The notes beneath the pieces are model-generated. The model made no database searches and had not been told where the DNA came from. It worked only from the letters and a program-made list of their open reading frames with translations. Positions 54,106-64,000 of a stretch of DNA of 64,000 nt are shown piece after piece (position 1 is the stretch's first letter; the number at the start of each line of letters is the position of its first letter). Origin of the DNA: Carettochelys insculpta (Eukaryota > Chordata > Testudines > Carettochelyidae). The stretch covers positions 229,627,501-229,691,500 of the forward strand of contig NC_134137.1 in assembly GCF_033958435.1 (NCBI RefSeq), in the 5' to 3' direction. The translations under genes were made by a program, and so were the position numbers.

Positions 54106-55950
54106 TCAGCTGGCCCCAGGTGTCCCTCGGCGGTCCGGCCCTCGGTGGTGGGTGGCAGGGCGACGGCGGACGGGAAGGCGACGTGTGGAGCCGCAGGTGG
54201 TGCGGCGGGTGGAGCAGGCAGGGCGGGCGCTGTGGCGGCTGGCGCGGCATGGGGGGGCCAGGTAGTCCACAAGACGGTTGAATGTCTCCATGTAGGCCCC
54301 CCATGCCTCTTGGCGCCAGGCCAGCGCCCACTCGTGCAGGTCCAGGCGGCGTTGGTCCACCCGCAAGCACTGCTTCGCGACCTCCAGCTGCCGACGATGG
54401 ATGGCCAGCAGCTGGGGGTCCGTTGCCATCGGGTGCTGTTGCGGGGTCCACCGTCTAGCCCGCCGTGGGGCCGGTCGGTCCTCCGCCGAGGGGCTTGCCT
54501 GGAGCGATGGCCCCGGAGGGGATTCCGGGACCACTGATGCCTCGCCGGCGCTCTCTTCCGGTCCTTCCGATGGTGCAGCTGCGGAACACAGGAGGAGGGG
54601 GGGAAGAAGAATGGAGACAGGCGTTAGTGTGGGCCCCGAGCCGTGACCCTTGTCCCCCCACCCCTGTGCTGCAGGTTCCCCATCCCTGTCCCTGGGAGAT
54701 GCTACTGGGATGGATGGGGTTCAGGGGTGCCCCTGCACTGCACCCCGTCCCCTGGAGGGAGCGACTCTCACTTCACTCAGCAGGGTCTGACAGGAGAGGT
54801 TTCTTAGGCCACAGATGCCCAGTTTCTCTCGGGAGTGACAGCACAGCAGTCAGAGACAGTCCTTCCAACCCGTCCTGGGGAGAAGACCCCAAGGGGGGCC
54901 CCTCTGGGATGCAGCTTTCCCCCTCCTCAGGCTGGCTGCCTTCCAGCTCTCCCTTCCCCTAGCCTCTACCTGTGGCCCCCGCCCCCCCCCGATTCAAAGC
55001 CAGCTCAGCTCCTCCCTCCTCTTTGTTCAGGGCAGAGATGTCACCTGCCAGCTGTAGCCCCAGGATCATCCTTTGCCCTGGGAGCTATTCAACTTGTTGC
55101 TCATATCGAGCCTGAGTCTCCCTTTTGCACTCCCCCCACTCCATCACATGCTGCTGCTGCAGGGTGTCCCACCCCCTCCTCCCGGGGGACCCTAGAGGTT
55201 CCGCTCCCCCCCTGCCCCGGGGATGGGCCATGGCACTGTCGTGCGGGGGGGGGGGGCGGCGCAGAGGCTGATGCACTGCTGTGAGGGACATGGCCCTGCT
55301 GTCCTTGGGGCCATGGCCATGTGGGCATGTGGGGGGCCCTGGGCACATATCTGTTACCCCCGCCCCTCAACCCCGGGGGTGTACACCAGAGGGGGGTACA
55401 TACCTGTCGGTCCACTCCCACGGTCCGGAGATCCCCGGGGGGCGGACGCCCGGCTGCTGCTCCGGGAGGGCAGGAGGAGGATCTGCAGCCCGGACTCTGC
55501 AGAGGAGGAGCCCCCCTCCTCCTCCTCCTCCTCCTCCTGCTGCGATGGCCCGGGGGTGGGCTCCAGGGGGGGCCCCCAGGTTGCAGGGCTTACCTCCGGG
55601 GCGGACTCTGGCTGCAGGGCCTGCTGGGGCTCGTCGGCCGAGGTATCAAGGGTGGCCGGAGGGGAGGAGGTGTGCTGGGGGCCCAGGATGTCCCTGAGCT
55701 CCCTGTAAAAGGGGCAAGTGATGGGGGCGGCCCCAGATCGGCTGGCCACATCCCGGGCCCGGGCGTAACCCTGCCGCAGCACCTTAACCTTACTCCTGAC
55801 ATGGTCAGGAGTGCGGGCAGGGTGACCCCGGGCAGCCAGGCCCTCGGCCAGCCGAGCGAACGCATCCGCGTTCCGCCTCTTGCTCCCCATTACCTGGAGC
55901 ACCTCCTCCTCGCTCCAGAGCCCCAGCAGGTCCCGCAGCTTGGCCTCCAT
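54106..55950 (-). CDS. SANT/Myb-like DNA-binding protein, right-arm copy, long form (339 aa)
   Basis: Exon 1 is 55950-55404 and carries the same SANT domain as the left copy (MEAKLRDLLGLWSEEEVLQV, VRSKVKVLRQGYARARD, CPFYRELRDILG). Its donor (CGACAG|GTATGT, phase 1) joins in frame to an acceptor at 54580-54578 (TGTGTTCCGCAG|CTGCACC). The exon 54578-54106 reads EGPEESAGEASVVPESPPG, LLAIHRRQLEVAKQCLRVDQ, RRLDLHEWALAWRQEAWGAY and METFNRLVDYLAPP: a charged helical, probably coiled-coil tail typical of Harbinger Myb-like partners. Lengths 547 and 473 sum to 340 codons including the stop. The same donor also fits exon 55278-55085 (ending YEQQVE), giving a 246-residue short form. The gene converges on the transposase. 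Confidence 0.68.
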
Positions 55951-56359
55951 CCAGGAGGGGCCCCGCTGCCGCTTCCCAGCCTGGCTGCTGGGCTGGCTGG
56001 GCTGGCTGCTCTGGCTCCCCTGGGGGGGCTCCCCTGGGGGCGCTGGGGGGGCTGCCGGGCAGCCATGGCAGGTGCTGGCCCTGTTCTGGGTGGCTGAGGG
56101 ACGTGCAGGCTGGCCGTGTGTCTAGGCTGCCGCCTGCACGTTCCCTCAGCTTCCTGCACAGGAAGGGAGGGGGAGGAGACCTTTAAGGGGCCGCTCCACG
56201 CAGCCACCATTGAGCTGAGGGACTGGAGAGAGCGTCTCTCAACCGCTTAGCTGATGGCCGCCATGGAGGACCCCGCAATTTCGACGTTGCGGGACGCGCA
56301 ACGATTACACGGTCCCTACTTCGATGTTGAACGTCGAAGTAGGGCGCTATTCCTATCTC

Positions 56360-56502
56360 CTGATGAGAATAGCGGCTTCGACGTCTCGCCGCCTAACGTC
56401 GAAGTTAACTTCGAAATAGTGCCCGATACCTGTAGCCGTGATGGGCGCTATTTCGAAGTTAGTGCCGCTACTTCGAAGTAGCGTGCACGTGTAGACACGG
56501 CT
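56360..56502 (-). repeat. Harbinger copy 3 right terminal inverted repeat
   Basis: Mirror of 50279-50420. It contains GGGCGCTATTTCGAAGTTAG and GCTACTTCGAAGTAGCGTGC, so TTCGAA sits in a longer palindrome (CTACTTCGAAGTAG). It ends GTGTAGACACGGCT at 56502. Confidence 0.8.
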
Positions 56503-56506
56503 TGGG

Positions 56507-56760
56507 AAAGCTATGTGCATTTAATTAATTTAAGACTGGTTCCCTTGTCTCTCAAGGTGCACCCTGTGTTTCATGCTTCCCACCTGAAACTCTTCTCCTA
56601 TAATCTCTTCCCTAATCAAAAATGCACCTTCATTCTCCCATCCTCCCAGTTCAGATTCAGGAAGCAGAAGAGTGTTTCCTCTGTGATATCCTGCATAATG
56701 AGGGAAGCCCTTTCCTAAGGCACACTCAGATAAACCTAGATTAATATTTAAAAAAATCCA
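56507..56760 (+). pseudogene. Gypsy-type (Ty3) integrase C-terminal fragment
   Basis: The open frame from 56515 to 56718 reads INLRLVPLSLKVHPVFHASHLKLF, which matches the conserved end of Ty3/Gypsy integrases (typically ...P..M.IHPVFHVS.L...). A QFRFRKQK word (about 56660) fits the following chromodomain-like region. No LTR, protease or RT is visible. It starts immediately beyond the Harbinger end, and its upstream part is not found on the far side of that element. A small dead fragment. Confidence 0.6.
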
Positions 56761-57499
56761 GTATCGGCTGTGGGACTGGCACTGGCAGCAGTTCATCCTG
56801 TCTGCACTGACCAGCAGCACTGGGGGGAAAGGAGCAATGTGGCTCCAGCTTGCTCTGCTCCTCTGGCTACATTGGTCCACTTCCCACCAGTAAATGCAGA
56901 GCGTGGTCCCACTCCCTCCCTGCAAGCAACATGCCAGGTCAGCCGAGTGAGTTGGGGCGGCGTTGCTCTATTTCCACTGCTGTTGCCAGTGAGTATAGGA
57001 GGTGGGTGGTAGGTGAACACCTGCTGCTGGCACCAAGCCCCCTCTTAGTCCCCCTACTGGCTGCTGGCTGGCCCCTGACTCCTCCCTCCATGGCATTTGA
57101 GAGCACTTAAACCTTTGTGCCAACCCACACATCTCACTTCACTTTTTTAGGTTAAAGAACTTGAGCTTCTTGAGTCTATCACTATAAATAGGCTTGGCAG
57201 AATTCAGTTTTTATTGTTTCTTATAATTTCGGCATGTAATACAATATTTATTTTAACTGTCTTTTTATTTTTGTCAATTTAAATTTTCATAGTTGTGCCA
57301 AATTATGTGTATTAAGTGTTTTTTAAAAATTTAATCTTCCATAGTTTTGGGAAGCTAAGAGGTATGCGTGCCAATTGATAGACGAGTGAGACGATAATTA
57401 TTTAATGACAGTAGTGATTCACATTCAGAAATTTCAGAATTATGACAGCTAAAACACAAATTGTCAACATAAGTTTAAGTATACAAAATAAACAGGCTT
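56761..57499. other. Unassigned DNA
   Basis: GC-moderate to 57100, then strongly AT-rich. No gene is recognised. Part of 56761-57000 could belong to the Gypsy fragment but I cannot show it. Confidence 0.45.
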
Positions 57500-57517
57500 T
57501 AAGCAAACTGTAATAAG

Positions 57518-57790
57518 CTAGACATAAATTCTTTTCCTTCTAAGACACGCCATTACCACAATTTTATATTTGGTAAAGATATGTGGGGCTGATGGCAAGC
57601 CAAAGTATAGAGCTAAATATGGAGAGTGTTGACCAGCCACAAGGAATCTCAGAAACTGCCTGTGACCTGGGAAAACTGCCATGTGGAAATCACCATCCTG
57701 TAGACTGAGAGTAGTAAATAAGTTGTGATTCAATGCAGCAAGAATGGTAGCCAGGATAACCACACAGAGACTTACATAATTTACATGCCT
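57518..57790 (-). pseudogene. DIRS copy E reverse-transcriptase fragment
   Basis: The minus-strand frame reads MVILATILAALNHNLFTTLS, LQDGDFHMAVFPGHRQFLRF, YLALYFGLPSAPHIFTK. It aligns position for position with copy D (MVTLTSIIPVLDRSDWFAAL ... QYWILPFGLATAPRVFSKTL). It stops before the catalytic Tyr-x-Asp-Asp, where the element is truncated. Confidence 0.75.
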
Positions 57791-58199
57791 GTTGAGATTG
57801 CAGAGATGGAAGGTAGGTCTTATTCTGCTCTAGGGAACTAGGGGATCAGGAGGCACCAGGAGTAGTCATTTTTCCTGTGATGATGAGTAATCTCTATAGT
57901 TCTGAAAGCACAGGAAGTGTGAAGAAGCTCTGATGTACGAGAGTGGCGACTGAAAAAAGATGGGTGGAGTGGGAGAGAGATGGAAAGGGAATGTGTAGCA
58001 TAATGTGATCCCACAGGGCTTAGGACCCATTTTCCCACTGTTCTAGCTTCCCAGTCACCTGTCCCAGAGCTGAAGTGACAAGCTGAAACATTCATTCACA
58101 ACTGTTATGCTGCTGTTTATATGAAAGTCAAATAAGCTGTCTGCCTAATGGTGGCTGGCTAAAACTAGAGTTACCATCAAATGATGAGTACTCTATAGA

Positions 58200-59076
58200 C
58201 TGTAGAAGCTCAGGAACTATTCCAGAATTCTGTACCTGCCAGGCTCTTATCATCATGCCATAAACCTGGATGAAGCATCCATCACATCTAGAACTTCCCA
58301 TAAAGATGTCTTACCCACCAGGCAAACCTCTGCAATAAATGCCTTAAACTCTTCCCTGAAGGATTCTGGTGACATTTGCATGAATTTGGACATGATGTCC
58401 CAATTTACAAAGTCATGTTTAGCTAGCAATACTTGCTGGTTGGCAATGTGCATCTTGCAGTAAGCAGCATTTCCTCTCCATCTAATCTTGTAGACTCTTT
58501 GCCTTTAGGTGTAGATTTATACCTCCCCTTCATTTGTTGCCCCCCACCAGGAATTAGGGAGTGGATGTGAGAAAAGACCCTTCAAATCCTAGAATACAGA
58601 CTAACATGGCTATCTCTCTGTCACTTGTATGCTTAGCTGTGGACTTTACAGAGGCTGGGGTATTCCACCGAGATTTGGCAAGCTCCAGTATCACTTCATT
58701 AAATAAGGAGCGAGATTGTTGTCCTGGGAGATGAGGTCTGAAAAATATCCACTAACTTATGGGTATTCTCCTGAACAAATTCAGCCTGAATACCCGGCAA
58801 TTAAACCATTCCTCTCAATAGGTTTCAATATGATTTAAAATCCTCTGGTATGGAAGAGGAAGATTCAGGCGCTGTCGCACTCTGTAGTGAAGAGCAAGAA
58901 GAAGGAAGCAGAACTGCCAGAATCTTTTGTGATAACACATCTGGTTGTATCAAGGTTTTAAGCTGCATCAGATCAAAGGGAGCCCACATCTCCCACAAGT
59001 CTGTATCTGCAGCAACAGGTGGCCCAGATGGGGCAGGTGATCTAACCCAAGAAAGAGTGAACGGTTGAGATATCAC
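58200..59076 (-). pseudogene. DIRS copy E gag-like fragment
   Basis: On the minus strand 59076-58780 reads SSSIPEDFKSY, then a stop and NLLRGMV, AEFVQENTHKLVDIFQTSSP. 58453-58253 reads HDFVNWDIMSKFMQMSPESF, REEFKAFIAEVCLVGKTSLW, VLDVMDASSRFMA, comparable to IALDVADMAARSTA in copy D. A PLE tail (58585-58625) lies between the pieces. Decayed. Confidence 0.65.
58585..58625. repeat. PLE tail fragment
   Basis: AGAATACAGACTAACATGGC then TATCTCTCTGTCAC is the reversed form of the tail word GTTAGTCTGTAT... seen at 6940 and 15370. It is a short insertion or remnant within DIRS copy E. Confidence 0.5.
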
Positions 59077-59100
59077 CTTTTGAGGAGTCTTCTAGGGATT

Positions 59101-60560
59101 ACATGGAGACCACCAGTGGTAGGGGTACAGTCAGCGGGAACTAGGCCAGGAGACTTTTTCCCTTCTGCAGTGATATGGATGGTGATCCCCAGAGGGCTTC
59201 AAAAACCTCAGAACAAAAGAGAGGGAGACATCTCTGCATTTGATTCTGAAGCTGTCATTGGCACAGAATACAAAGTTGGTGCTGGACCTGCAAATGTAGG
59301 GTATACTGGAATGGTTGTCAGTACAGAAGTTAATACCGTGCCGGCAGTCCTCTTGATACAAAAAAGGAAGCTGACTGAAACTCTGGACATTGGGTATCGT
59401 GCAGTGCAGATGACAATGCCAACACCAATAAGTCTGTTAGCAGTGCAAAGCGTGCTGACAACAGTAAAAAGGAAGTCACCAGAGTCAAAAGGTTTTGAAT
59501 CAGTGGTGAATTAGGAACTGACAGGCACAAATGAGTCCACTACTCATGATCTGTCCGCAGAATGGAGACCATTAGTGTCAAAATTACTGTCATCAGTACT
59601 GGATTCAAGAGACACTACTTGCGTTGTACTGAAATTAATGGTATGGAGTATAATTGATTAAGCCTCAGAATAAGCAAGAAGGTTTATGGCCCCACTTTAT
59701 CCTGTGGACCGGAATACTCACTATACCAATGTGCATTTTCCTACGCAGAAAGAAGGAGTGTCGTCAAACTCTGGAATGACCCCCATCCATTTTGTGAATT
59801 CTTTTCCTCTGGAGACCAGACGAAAGAGAATGATCCTTATTCCTCCTGGGTGAAGAATCCAAGCCCCACACTGAACCAGGTTTGGCACTCTTTGGGGGCA
59901 TCTGATGATCTGCAATGATCACCAGCCCAAAGGTTCTTTAGGTGCTGCTTCAAATGAATTTTCCTCACACCTCCATTCTCTTATTAAAAGACTTGCAAAC
60001 AGTGCTTTTCCTGAATGTTCCCTTCCGAAGGCACAATACTCAGCAATTAGTAGCTATAGCAACTCCACATGATGGGCAATGTTTTAAACCTGGAAGAGAC
60101 ATTATCCAGGTTAGGCTCTCTGGTAGTCAACGAGTCCACAAACAGCCAAACTAAACAAACCTTGGAGTGGCTAGTGCTACCTGCTTTGCATTTATTTTTC
60201 TTTCCTTTTAATAACTTTTACATTTCAGATTTCTGAAAACATTTACAAATATTCTTTAGAAGGAAAACTGTTCCACAATGTATCCTTTTATTTTCCTAAC
60301 AACAGAAGCAGAAAAAGAGAAAAGCTTGCATATAGTGCTTTTTTACTATTTTCAACATGCGTTTTCTAACTTCTCTTTGGTTTTTGTCCTCAGTTGCAGC
60401 TCTCCCTCATGCAAATAAGTAGAAGGAGATGCTGAGTTTTAACATCTAACCATCTCCATCTCTTTTGGCTCATTGGTGAACAGGGAGAACTGCAATCATA
60501 ATTACAATCTTGTGTGACACTATTGATAGTTATCAGTGTAAAGGTAGAGACTGCTATAGA
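59101..60560. other. Unassigned DNA
   Basis: The open frame 59065-59514 (+, 149 codons) begins antisense to the gag of DIRS copy E and has no domain; the stretch to about 59900 may be further decayed gag on the minus strand. The rest is AT-rich with no recognised feature. Confidence 0.45.
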
Positions 60561-60564
60561 TTCA

Positions 60565-60652
60565 TGCATCTGATGAAGTAGGTTCTAGCCTATGAAAATG
60601 TATGTCCAAATAAATGTGTTAGTCTTTAAGGTGCCACAGGACTACTGGCTGT
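60565..60652. repeat. PLE tail fragment
   Basis: CATCTGATGAAGTAGGTTCT, AAATAAATGTGTTAGTC and AAGGTGCCACAGGACTACTGG form the same terminal sequence as the fold-back insertions at 6926 and 15349, in the orientation of their right arm. No hairpin here. Confidence 0.7.
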
Positions 60653-60949
60653 TTTCACCACAGGTGAGATTGCATAAGTGTTTTCATTCTAGCCCCTTGT
60701 TTAATTGCTTGTAATTTCAGAAATTTTCACCTACTGGATATTTTCCAGTCTGTCAAAAGGTTAGTTTTTTTTTCAGGAAGTGTGAGTGAAAACAGAGCAG
60801 TCATTTTTGAGCATGAAAGAAAGTGAAAAATACACCGCCATTGTCCACAGAACCACTTCTTCCAACAATTTTAATGTTCTGGTGCAGAAGCAGCTATGGA
60901 AAATTGAAATAATGCATGGAAATAGCCCCCACTGAGTCGAATAGTCTTT

Positions 60950-61375
60950 GGCTATATCTACACTACAGTGATCTATCAACAGAAGTTAGTCAGAAGATAT
61001 CTTCCAACAAAACTTCTGTCGACAGATTGTGGCCAGACAGCAAAACAGATTGAAAAAGTGATCCATTGTCTCAACAGAGAATGTCTGGACTGCCTGGCCA
61101 CTCTCTCTACAGAATGGCCAGCCAGAAGCACAGCAGACAGGGCTGCTATCGACAGAGGCACACCCCCCGCCCCGGAGTGTCCACATGGCGTTTTTGTCGA
61201 TAACTTCTGTTGAGAAAGGCGTTCTGCCTCATGGAGGAGAGGCAGAAGGCTGTCCACAAAAGTTCCGCGTTCTGTCAATTTACTGTCAACAATGCATTTT
61301 GAGTGTGGGTGTGCTGTGAGTTTTGTTGGCAAATCTGGCATTTTGTCAACAAAACTCTCTAGTGTAGACAGAGAT
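60950..61375. mobile_element. Harbinger-type MITE, 426 bp
   Basis: The ends are GGCTATATCTACACT and, from the right, ATCTCTGTCTACACT. Inner words CAAAACTTCTGTCGACAGATTG and GTTTTGTTGGCAAA / TTGTCAACAAAACTC are mirrored. The same subfamily is at 13976-14243, and the CTTCTGTYGACAGA word links it to Harbinger copy 2. Flanking TTT/TCT is at best a decayed duplication. Confidence 0.75.
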
Positions 61376-62924
61376 TCTGAGTGTTCTGGGGGAAAATTGA
61401 ATTTGTTTTTTCTAAATAACGAACATTTGAAAATCACACTTGGCCTATACTCTGTACATTTTTAACAATTATAATGACATTTTAAATAGCAATCATTGAA
61501 CACCCTCAGGAGACCTTTGCCCCGTTTGTTATGCATCCTGTATATAAATTATTGTCATGGGCTCTGGTTGTGTGGCATATGCAATAGAACTGGTATAATA
61601 GAAGAAGCTACATCTTAATGGTGTATAAAGTGCTTTTATTATTTGTAAATCATGCTGGGATCCTTCAAGGGGAAAAAAAACTAGAAATTCAGGATACAAA
61701 ACTATTACATAGTTATAGAAAAGTAAAAAAGTTAGCCAGATATAGGAATAATAGCCAGTCTTAGGGATTTTGAGAAGAATGCACAGGAAAACAAATCAGA
61801 AATTGAAATTTGGATTAAAGTTTCACTTAATCTGGACTGTATATAACTGTGGACTGGCCACAGCCATGTTAAAGTAGGATTCTAGTTCTCTGTAGAACAT
61901 TTGCTGGTCTACAGGAAGAGTTTGTTGCATTAAGTAATTTATGGGGTGCTAAGAAGTTCCTTAAGCTATTATTAAAAACATACAAAATCTTTCCTGGTTA
62001 GAATTCTAGTAACTCAGACTTCTAACTAAGCAGAACTGATAGGGTAGCCTTTTGATGTTTAATGAGTTCTGCAGCAGATGTGAGATGTGATAGACAGGGG
62101 AGCCTTGGTGATTTAGTGCTCATGAAACGAAATGATGAGATCCCCTCCTGAAAAAGAAAATGTAGCTAAAAAGGACAGTTTTTTTTTTCTTTTTCAGCCC
62201 ATGTGGTTTTGATTTCCTCACCCCGTGCCTCTCAGTGCTGGCTCATTTCCATTCAAACACACACAGAACACTGAAAACTAATTAGCCTTGGATACAGCCA
62301 CAGGAAGTTAGGCTGCCAAGTCCCCTTTCCCCCACAATTCCTCAACTTTCTCAGCTTGCCTTAGGCCAAGGGCCTTGCACTGGGCCTCTCTGTGTAGGTT
62401 GCCAGGTCTAATTTTACAATTTCCCTTCACCTTATCAAGTATGCCCTAGGCCTGACAAAGGGGAAAGGATCTGAGCCAATGTTGTGTTGTGGGCCTTTCT
62501 CCCTCACACCCTGTCCCCACCCACCTCTTTTCTTTTCTGCATCAACTTTGGGAGTCTTGCACATATCTAGTTTCTCTGTTGACTTGTTAATCTGACCTTT
62601 GCTAATGCTTTTTAAAGGAACCAAAGAGAACTTCACCGTCTTGTAAAATTTAAGAGTCCCCCTTCTCCCAGACTTTGCTTGAAGGTTAACAGATTTTCCC
62701 AAGAGCCAAAGCTCCACAGGTGTCAACCATTCTCAAGCATCTCATTTCAAAGTAGAACCCACCTCAATCCCAGTGCAAGAAGCCAGAGCCTGATTAGAGC
62801 AAAGCAGCAAGCTGAATGCCAGCATTTAGTGGGCAGAGATGCTACTTGTGTAACATACTAGAAATTATCTGCTCCTTTCAGAGTGGCTGGGAAGTTATGT
62901 TTAAAAGAAAAAAAACAAATTGTC
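61376..62924. other. Unassigned DNA
   Basis: AT-rich; no recognised gene or repeat. Confidence 0.5.
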
Positions 62925-63112
62925 AGAGTCCGGAAGGAGATGTGGGTTTGTCTCCTGGTTTTATTATTGACTTGCTATGTGATCTTCAGCAAAAGCCACT
63001 TCAACTCCAGGGAGCTCAATTTCCCATTTCATAAGATGGCAATAACATTACTTCCCCACTTTTGCAAAGTGCTATGAGATCCATGAATGAAAAGCACCAT
63101 ATACATATTATT
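62925..63112 (+). repeat. MIR-like (CORE-type) SINE remnant
   Basis: TTGACTTGCTATGTGATCTTCAGCAAAAGCCACTTCAACTCC resembles the MIR core (acttgctgtgtgacctt...). CATTTCATAAGATGGCAATAA and the tail TTTGCAAAGTGCTATGAGATCC...AAAGCACCATATACATATTA match the usual 3' part. It is an ancient, immobile copy. Confidence 0.6.
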
Positions 63113-63194
63113 TTTTATTGGCAGTCTCAGCAGAAAGGGCAAAGATGGAAAACTTTTATGAATTCCTATTTCAGCCACAGAGAAGGTCAGAATG

Positions 63195-63640
63195 AAGGAC
63201 GCAGGAACATAGGGATTGACATACTGAATCAAACTGATGTCTAAGCCAGTGTCCTGTCTCTGATTAGTGGCCACAACTAGATGCTTCAGAGGAAGATGTA
63301 AGGCAACCTGTCCCCAACATTAGGTCTTATCCTTATCTCTAAAAGGGATTAGCTTAAACCCTGACACATGTGGTTTAAATATTCCTCCCACAAAATATAT
63401 AAATAATTATGATAACACTGGGTATTCCTGGTATCTGTAAAAATGTCCAATCCTATTTGAATCTTGCTAAGTGCTGAGCCTCAGCAGCTTCCTGTGGCAG
63501 TGATTTCCACAGTTTAATCACACATTGTGTGAAAAAGTATTTCCTTTTCATTGCCATTAGTGGGAGACATATGGAGAAACCTGCAGTGCCACTGCCTTTG
63601 CTGTACTTCCCTTGGGAATAATAAACACTGATCTTCAGTC
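63195..63640 (-). mobile_element. CR1 LINE 3' end, minus strand
   Basis: On the plus strand it reads AGGGATTGACATACTGAATC, CAGTGTCCTGTCTCTGATTA, ATGCTTCAGAGGAAG and, further on, CCTGTGGCAGTGATTTCCAC and GTGTGAAAAAGTATTTCCTTTTC. These are the reversed 3' UTR and last codons of a CR1 family (minus-strand residues near KYFFTQC and LWKSLPQEAAE). Only about 450 bp remain. Confidence 0.7.
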
Positions 63641-64000
63641 CACCGTGTTGTTAATCTGCCATCTTTCATCAGCATTACATTAATTTTATAAAAGTTTACA
63701 AAGAATTAAAGCAAAATATAAATATAAGTGTTGAGAAAATCTAGGGTGGAGAAAGCAGAACAGAAAGCTTCCACCCTGGGGTCAAAGGGTGGCAATATAC
63801 ATGCAAGAATAGGAAAGTCTGAAGGTCAGTTTTGAATGGGTATTATGGGCAACCTTAATTTTACACCACCCTTAGATTTTGCTTGGGTTTTTGTTAATGT
63901 TCTTTCCATAAAATATGATTTGGTGGACTGTAGAATTGCTACTGCCATTAAGCTATTCTCATAGTTTGCAAAACATCCCTTATGTCATTTGATTTTATGG
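63641..64000. other. Unassigned DNA at window end
   Basis: AT-rich, nothing recognised. Confidence 0.5.

Larger units (their letters stand above)
50279..56502 (+). mobile_element. Harbinger element copy 3, 6.2-kb imperfect giant palindrome with transposase and two SANT genes
   Basis: The ends are AGCCATGTCTACACGTGCAC and, from the right, AGCCGTGTCTACACGTGCAC. The terminal similarity runs on for about 1.6 kb: 50279-51855 is the reverse complement, with scattered differences and indels, of 54857-56502. Next to the left arm, 51856-52115 is an inverted, internally deleted copy of transposase sequence at 52345-52790. So the left third is a mirror copy of the right two thirds, with a deletion. The element is GC-rich and CpG-rich against AT-rich surroundings. 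Cargo: SANT gene left (+), transposase (+), SANT gene right (-). A clear 3-bp duplication is not visible (left TAC, right TGG). Confidence 0.88.
57515..59100 (-). mobile_element. DIRS-type retrotransposon copy E, diverged, minus strand
   Basis: Gag-like and RT pieces lie in the correct order on the minus strand (gag on the right, RT on the left). It differs strongly from copies A-D in sequence and so belongs to another, older DIRS lineage. No terminal hairpins, RNase H or recombinase are seen. The right limit is uncertain and may extend towards 59900. Confidence 0.65.

Noticed and set aside
53917..54537. 206-codon plus-strand frame
   Set aside because: It lies antisense to the C-terminal exon of the right SANT gene in GC-rich DNA; the minus strand has the domain-like sequence and matching splice sites.
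59065..59514. 149-codon plus-strand frame
   Set aside because: No domain; its start overlaps antisense to DIRS copy E gag, and such a length is expected by chance here.
1..64000. tRNA, rRNA or confident host exons
   Set aside because: I read through both strands for cloverleaf-type tRNA boxes, rRNA-like blocks and conserved exon-like peptides and found none that I could support; all domain-bearing frames are transposon-derived.

Overview
The window reads as a non-avian sauropsid genome, most probably a turtle. The evidence is the repeat mix, not a marker gene. It holds CR1 LINEs, Penelope-like elements (PLEs) with GIY-YIG domains, several tyrosine-recombinase DIRS-type retrotransposons, PIF/Harbinger and hAT DNA transposons, related MITEs and one MIR-type SINE. 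I found no convincing host protein-coding gene, tRNA or rRNA. Almost every sizeable reading frame belongs to a mobile element or lies antisense to one, so this is intergenic or intronic DNA turned into a transposon graveyard.

Layout. 0-12 kb: a decayed intron-less Harbinger transposase copy (1.3-2.3 kb), a hAT-type MITE (4.2-4.6 kb), a CR1 LINE on the minus strand (5.9-7.5 kb) with a fold-back element inserted in it, a PLE (8.3-9.4 kb) and a palindromic MITE (11.5-11.9 kb). 13.6-26.1 kb: one old hAT element split by about 10.7 kb of nested insertions. DIRS copy A sits in the hAT. Inside A sit PLE1 (15.1-17.7 kb), which itself carries a perfect fold-back insertion, and the younger DIRS copy B (18.6-20.9 kb), whose first reading frame is open. 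26.4-29.4 kb: a second, degenerate Harbinger element with an intron-containing transposase. 29.4-34.7 kb: mostly unassigned AT-rich DNA plus two tandem repeats. 34.7-45.8 kb: DIRS copy C interrupted by DIRS copy D, which is interrupted by a nearly intact CR1. 45.8-50.2 kb: unassigned DNA, a MITE, a TIR repeat and an old LINE fragment.

50.28-56.50 kb is the most interesting object. It is a GC-rich, 6.2-kb Harbinger element built as an imperfect giant palindrome. Each end encodes an intact two-exon SANT/Myb-like protein. The middle carries a DDE transposase gene with one intron and all three catalytic acids, plus an inverted partial copy of that transposase's 5' part. The right SANT gene can splice to a long C-terminal exon; the left one has lost that exon and can give only the short form. 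56.5-64 kb: a Gypsy-type integrase-tail fragment, a diverged DIRS copy E on the minus strand, PLE tails, another MITE, a MIR-like SINE and a CR1 3' end.

How the parts relate. The palindromic MITEs share 15-bp ends containing GTCTACAC, and two of them share a subterminal TTCGAA-type motif with the 50-56 kb Harbinger element, which makes it a candidate mobiliser. The five DIRS copies share the same terminal hairpin sequences and differ mainly in age and deletions. Family assignments rest on protein motifs and remembered repeat families; no database was searched.
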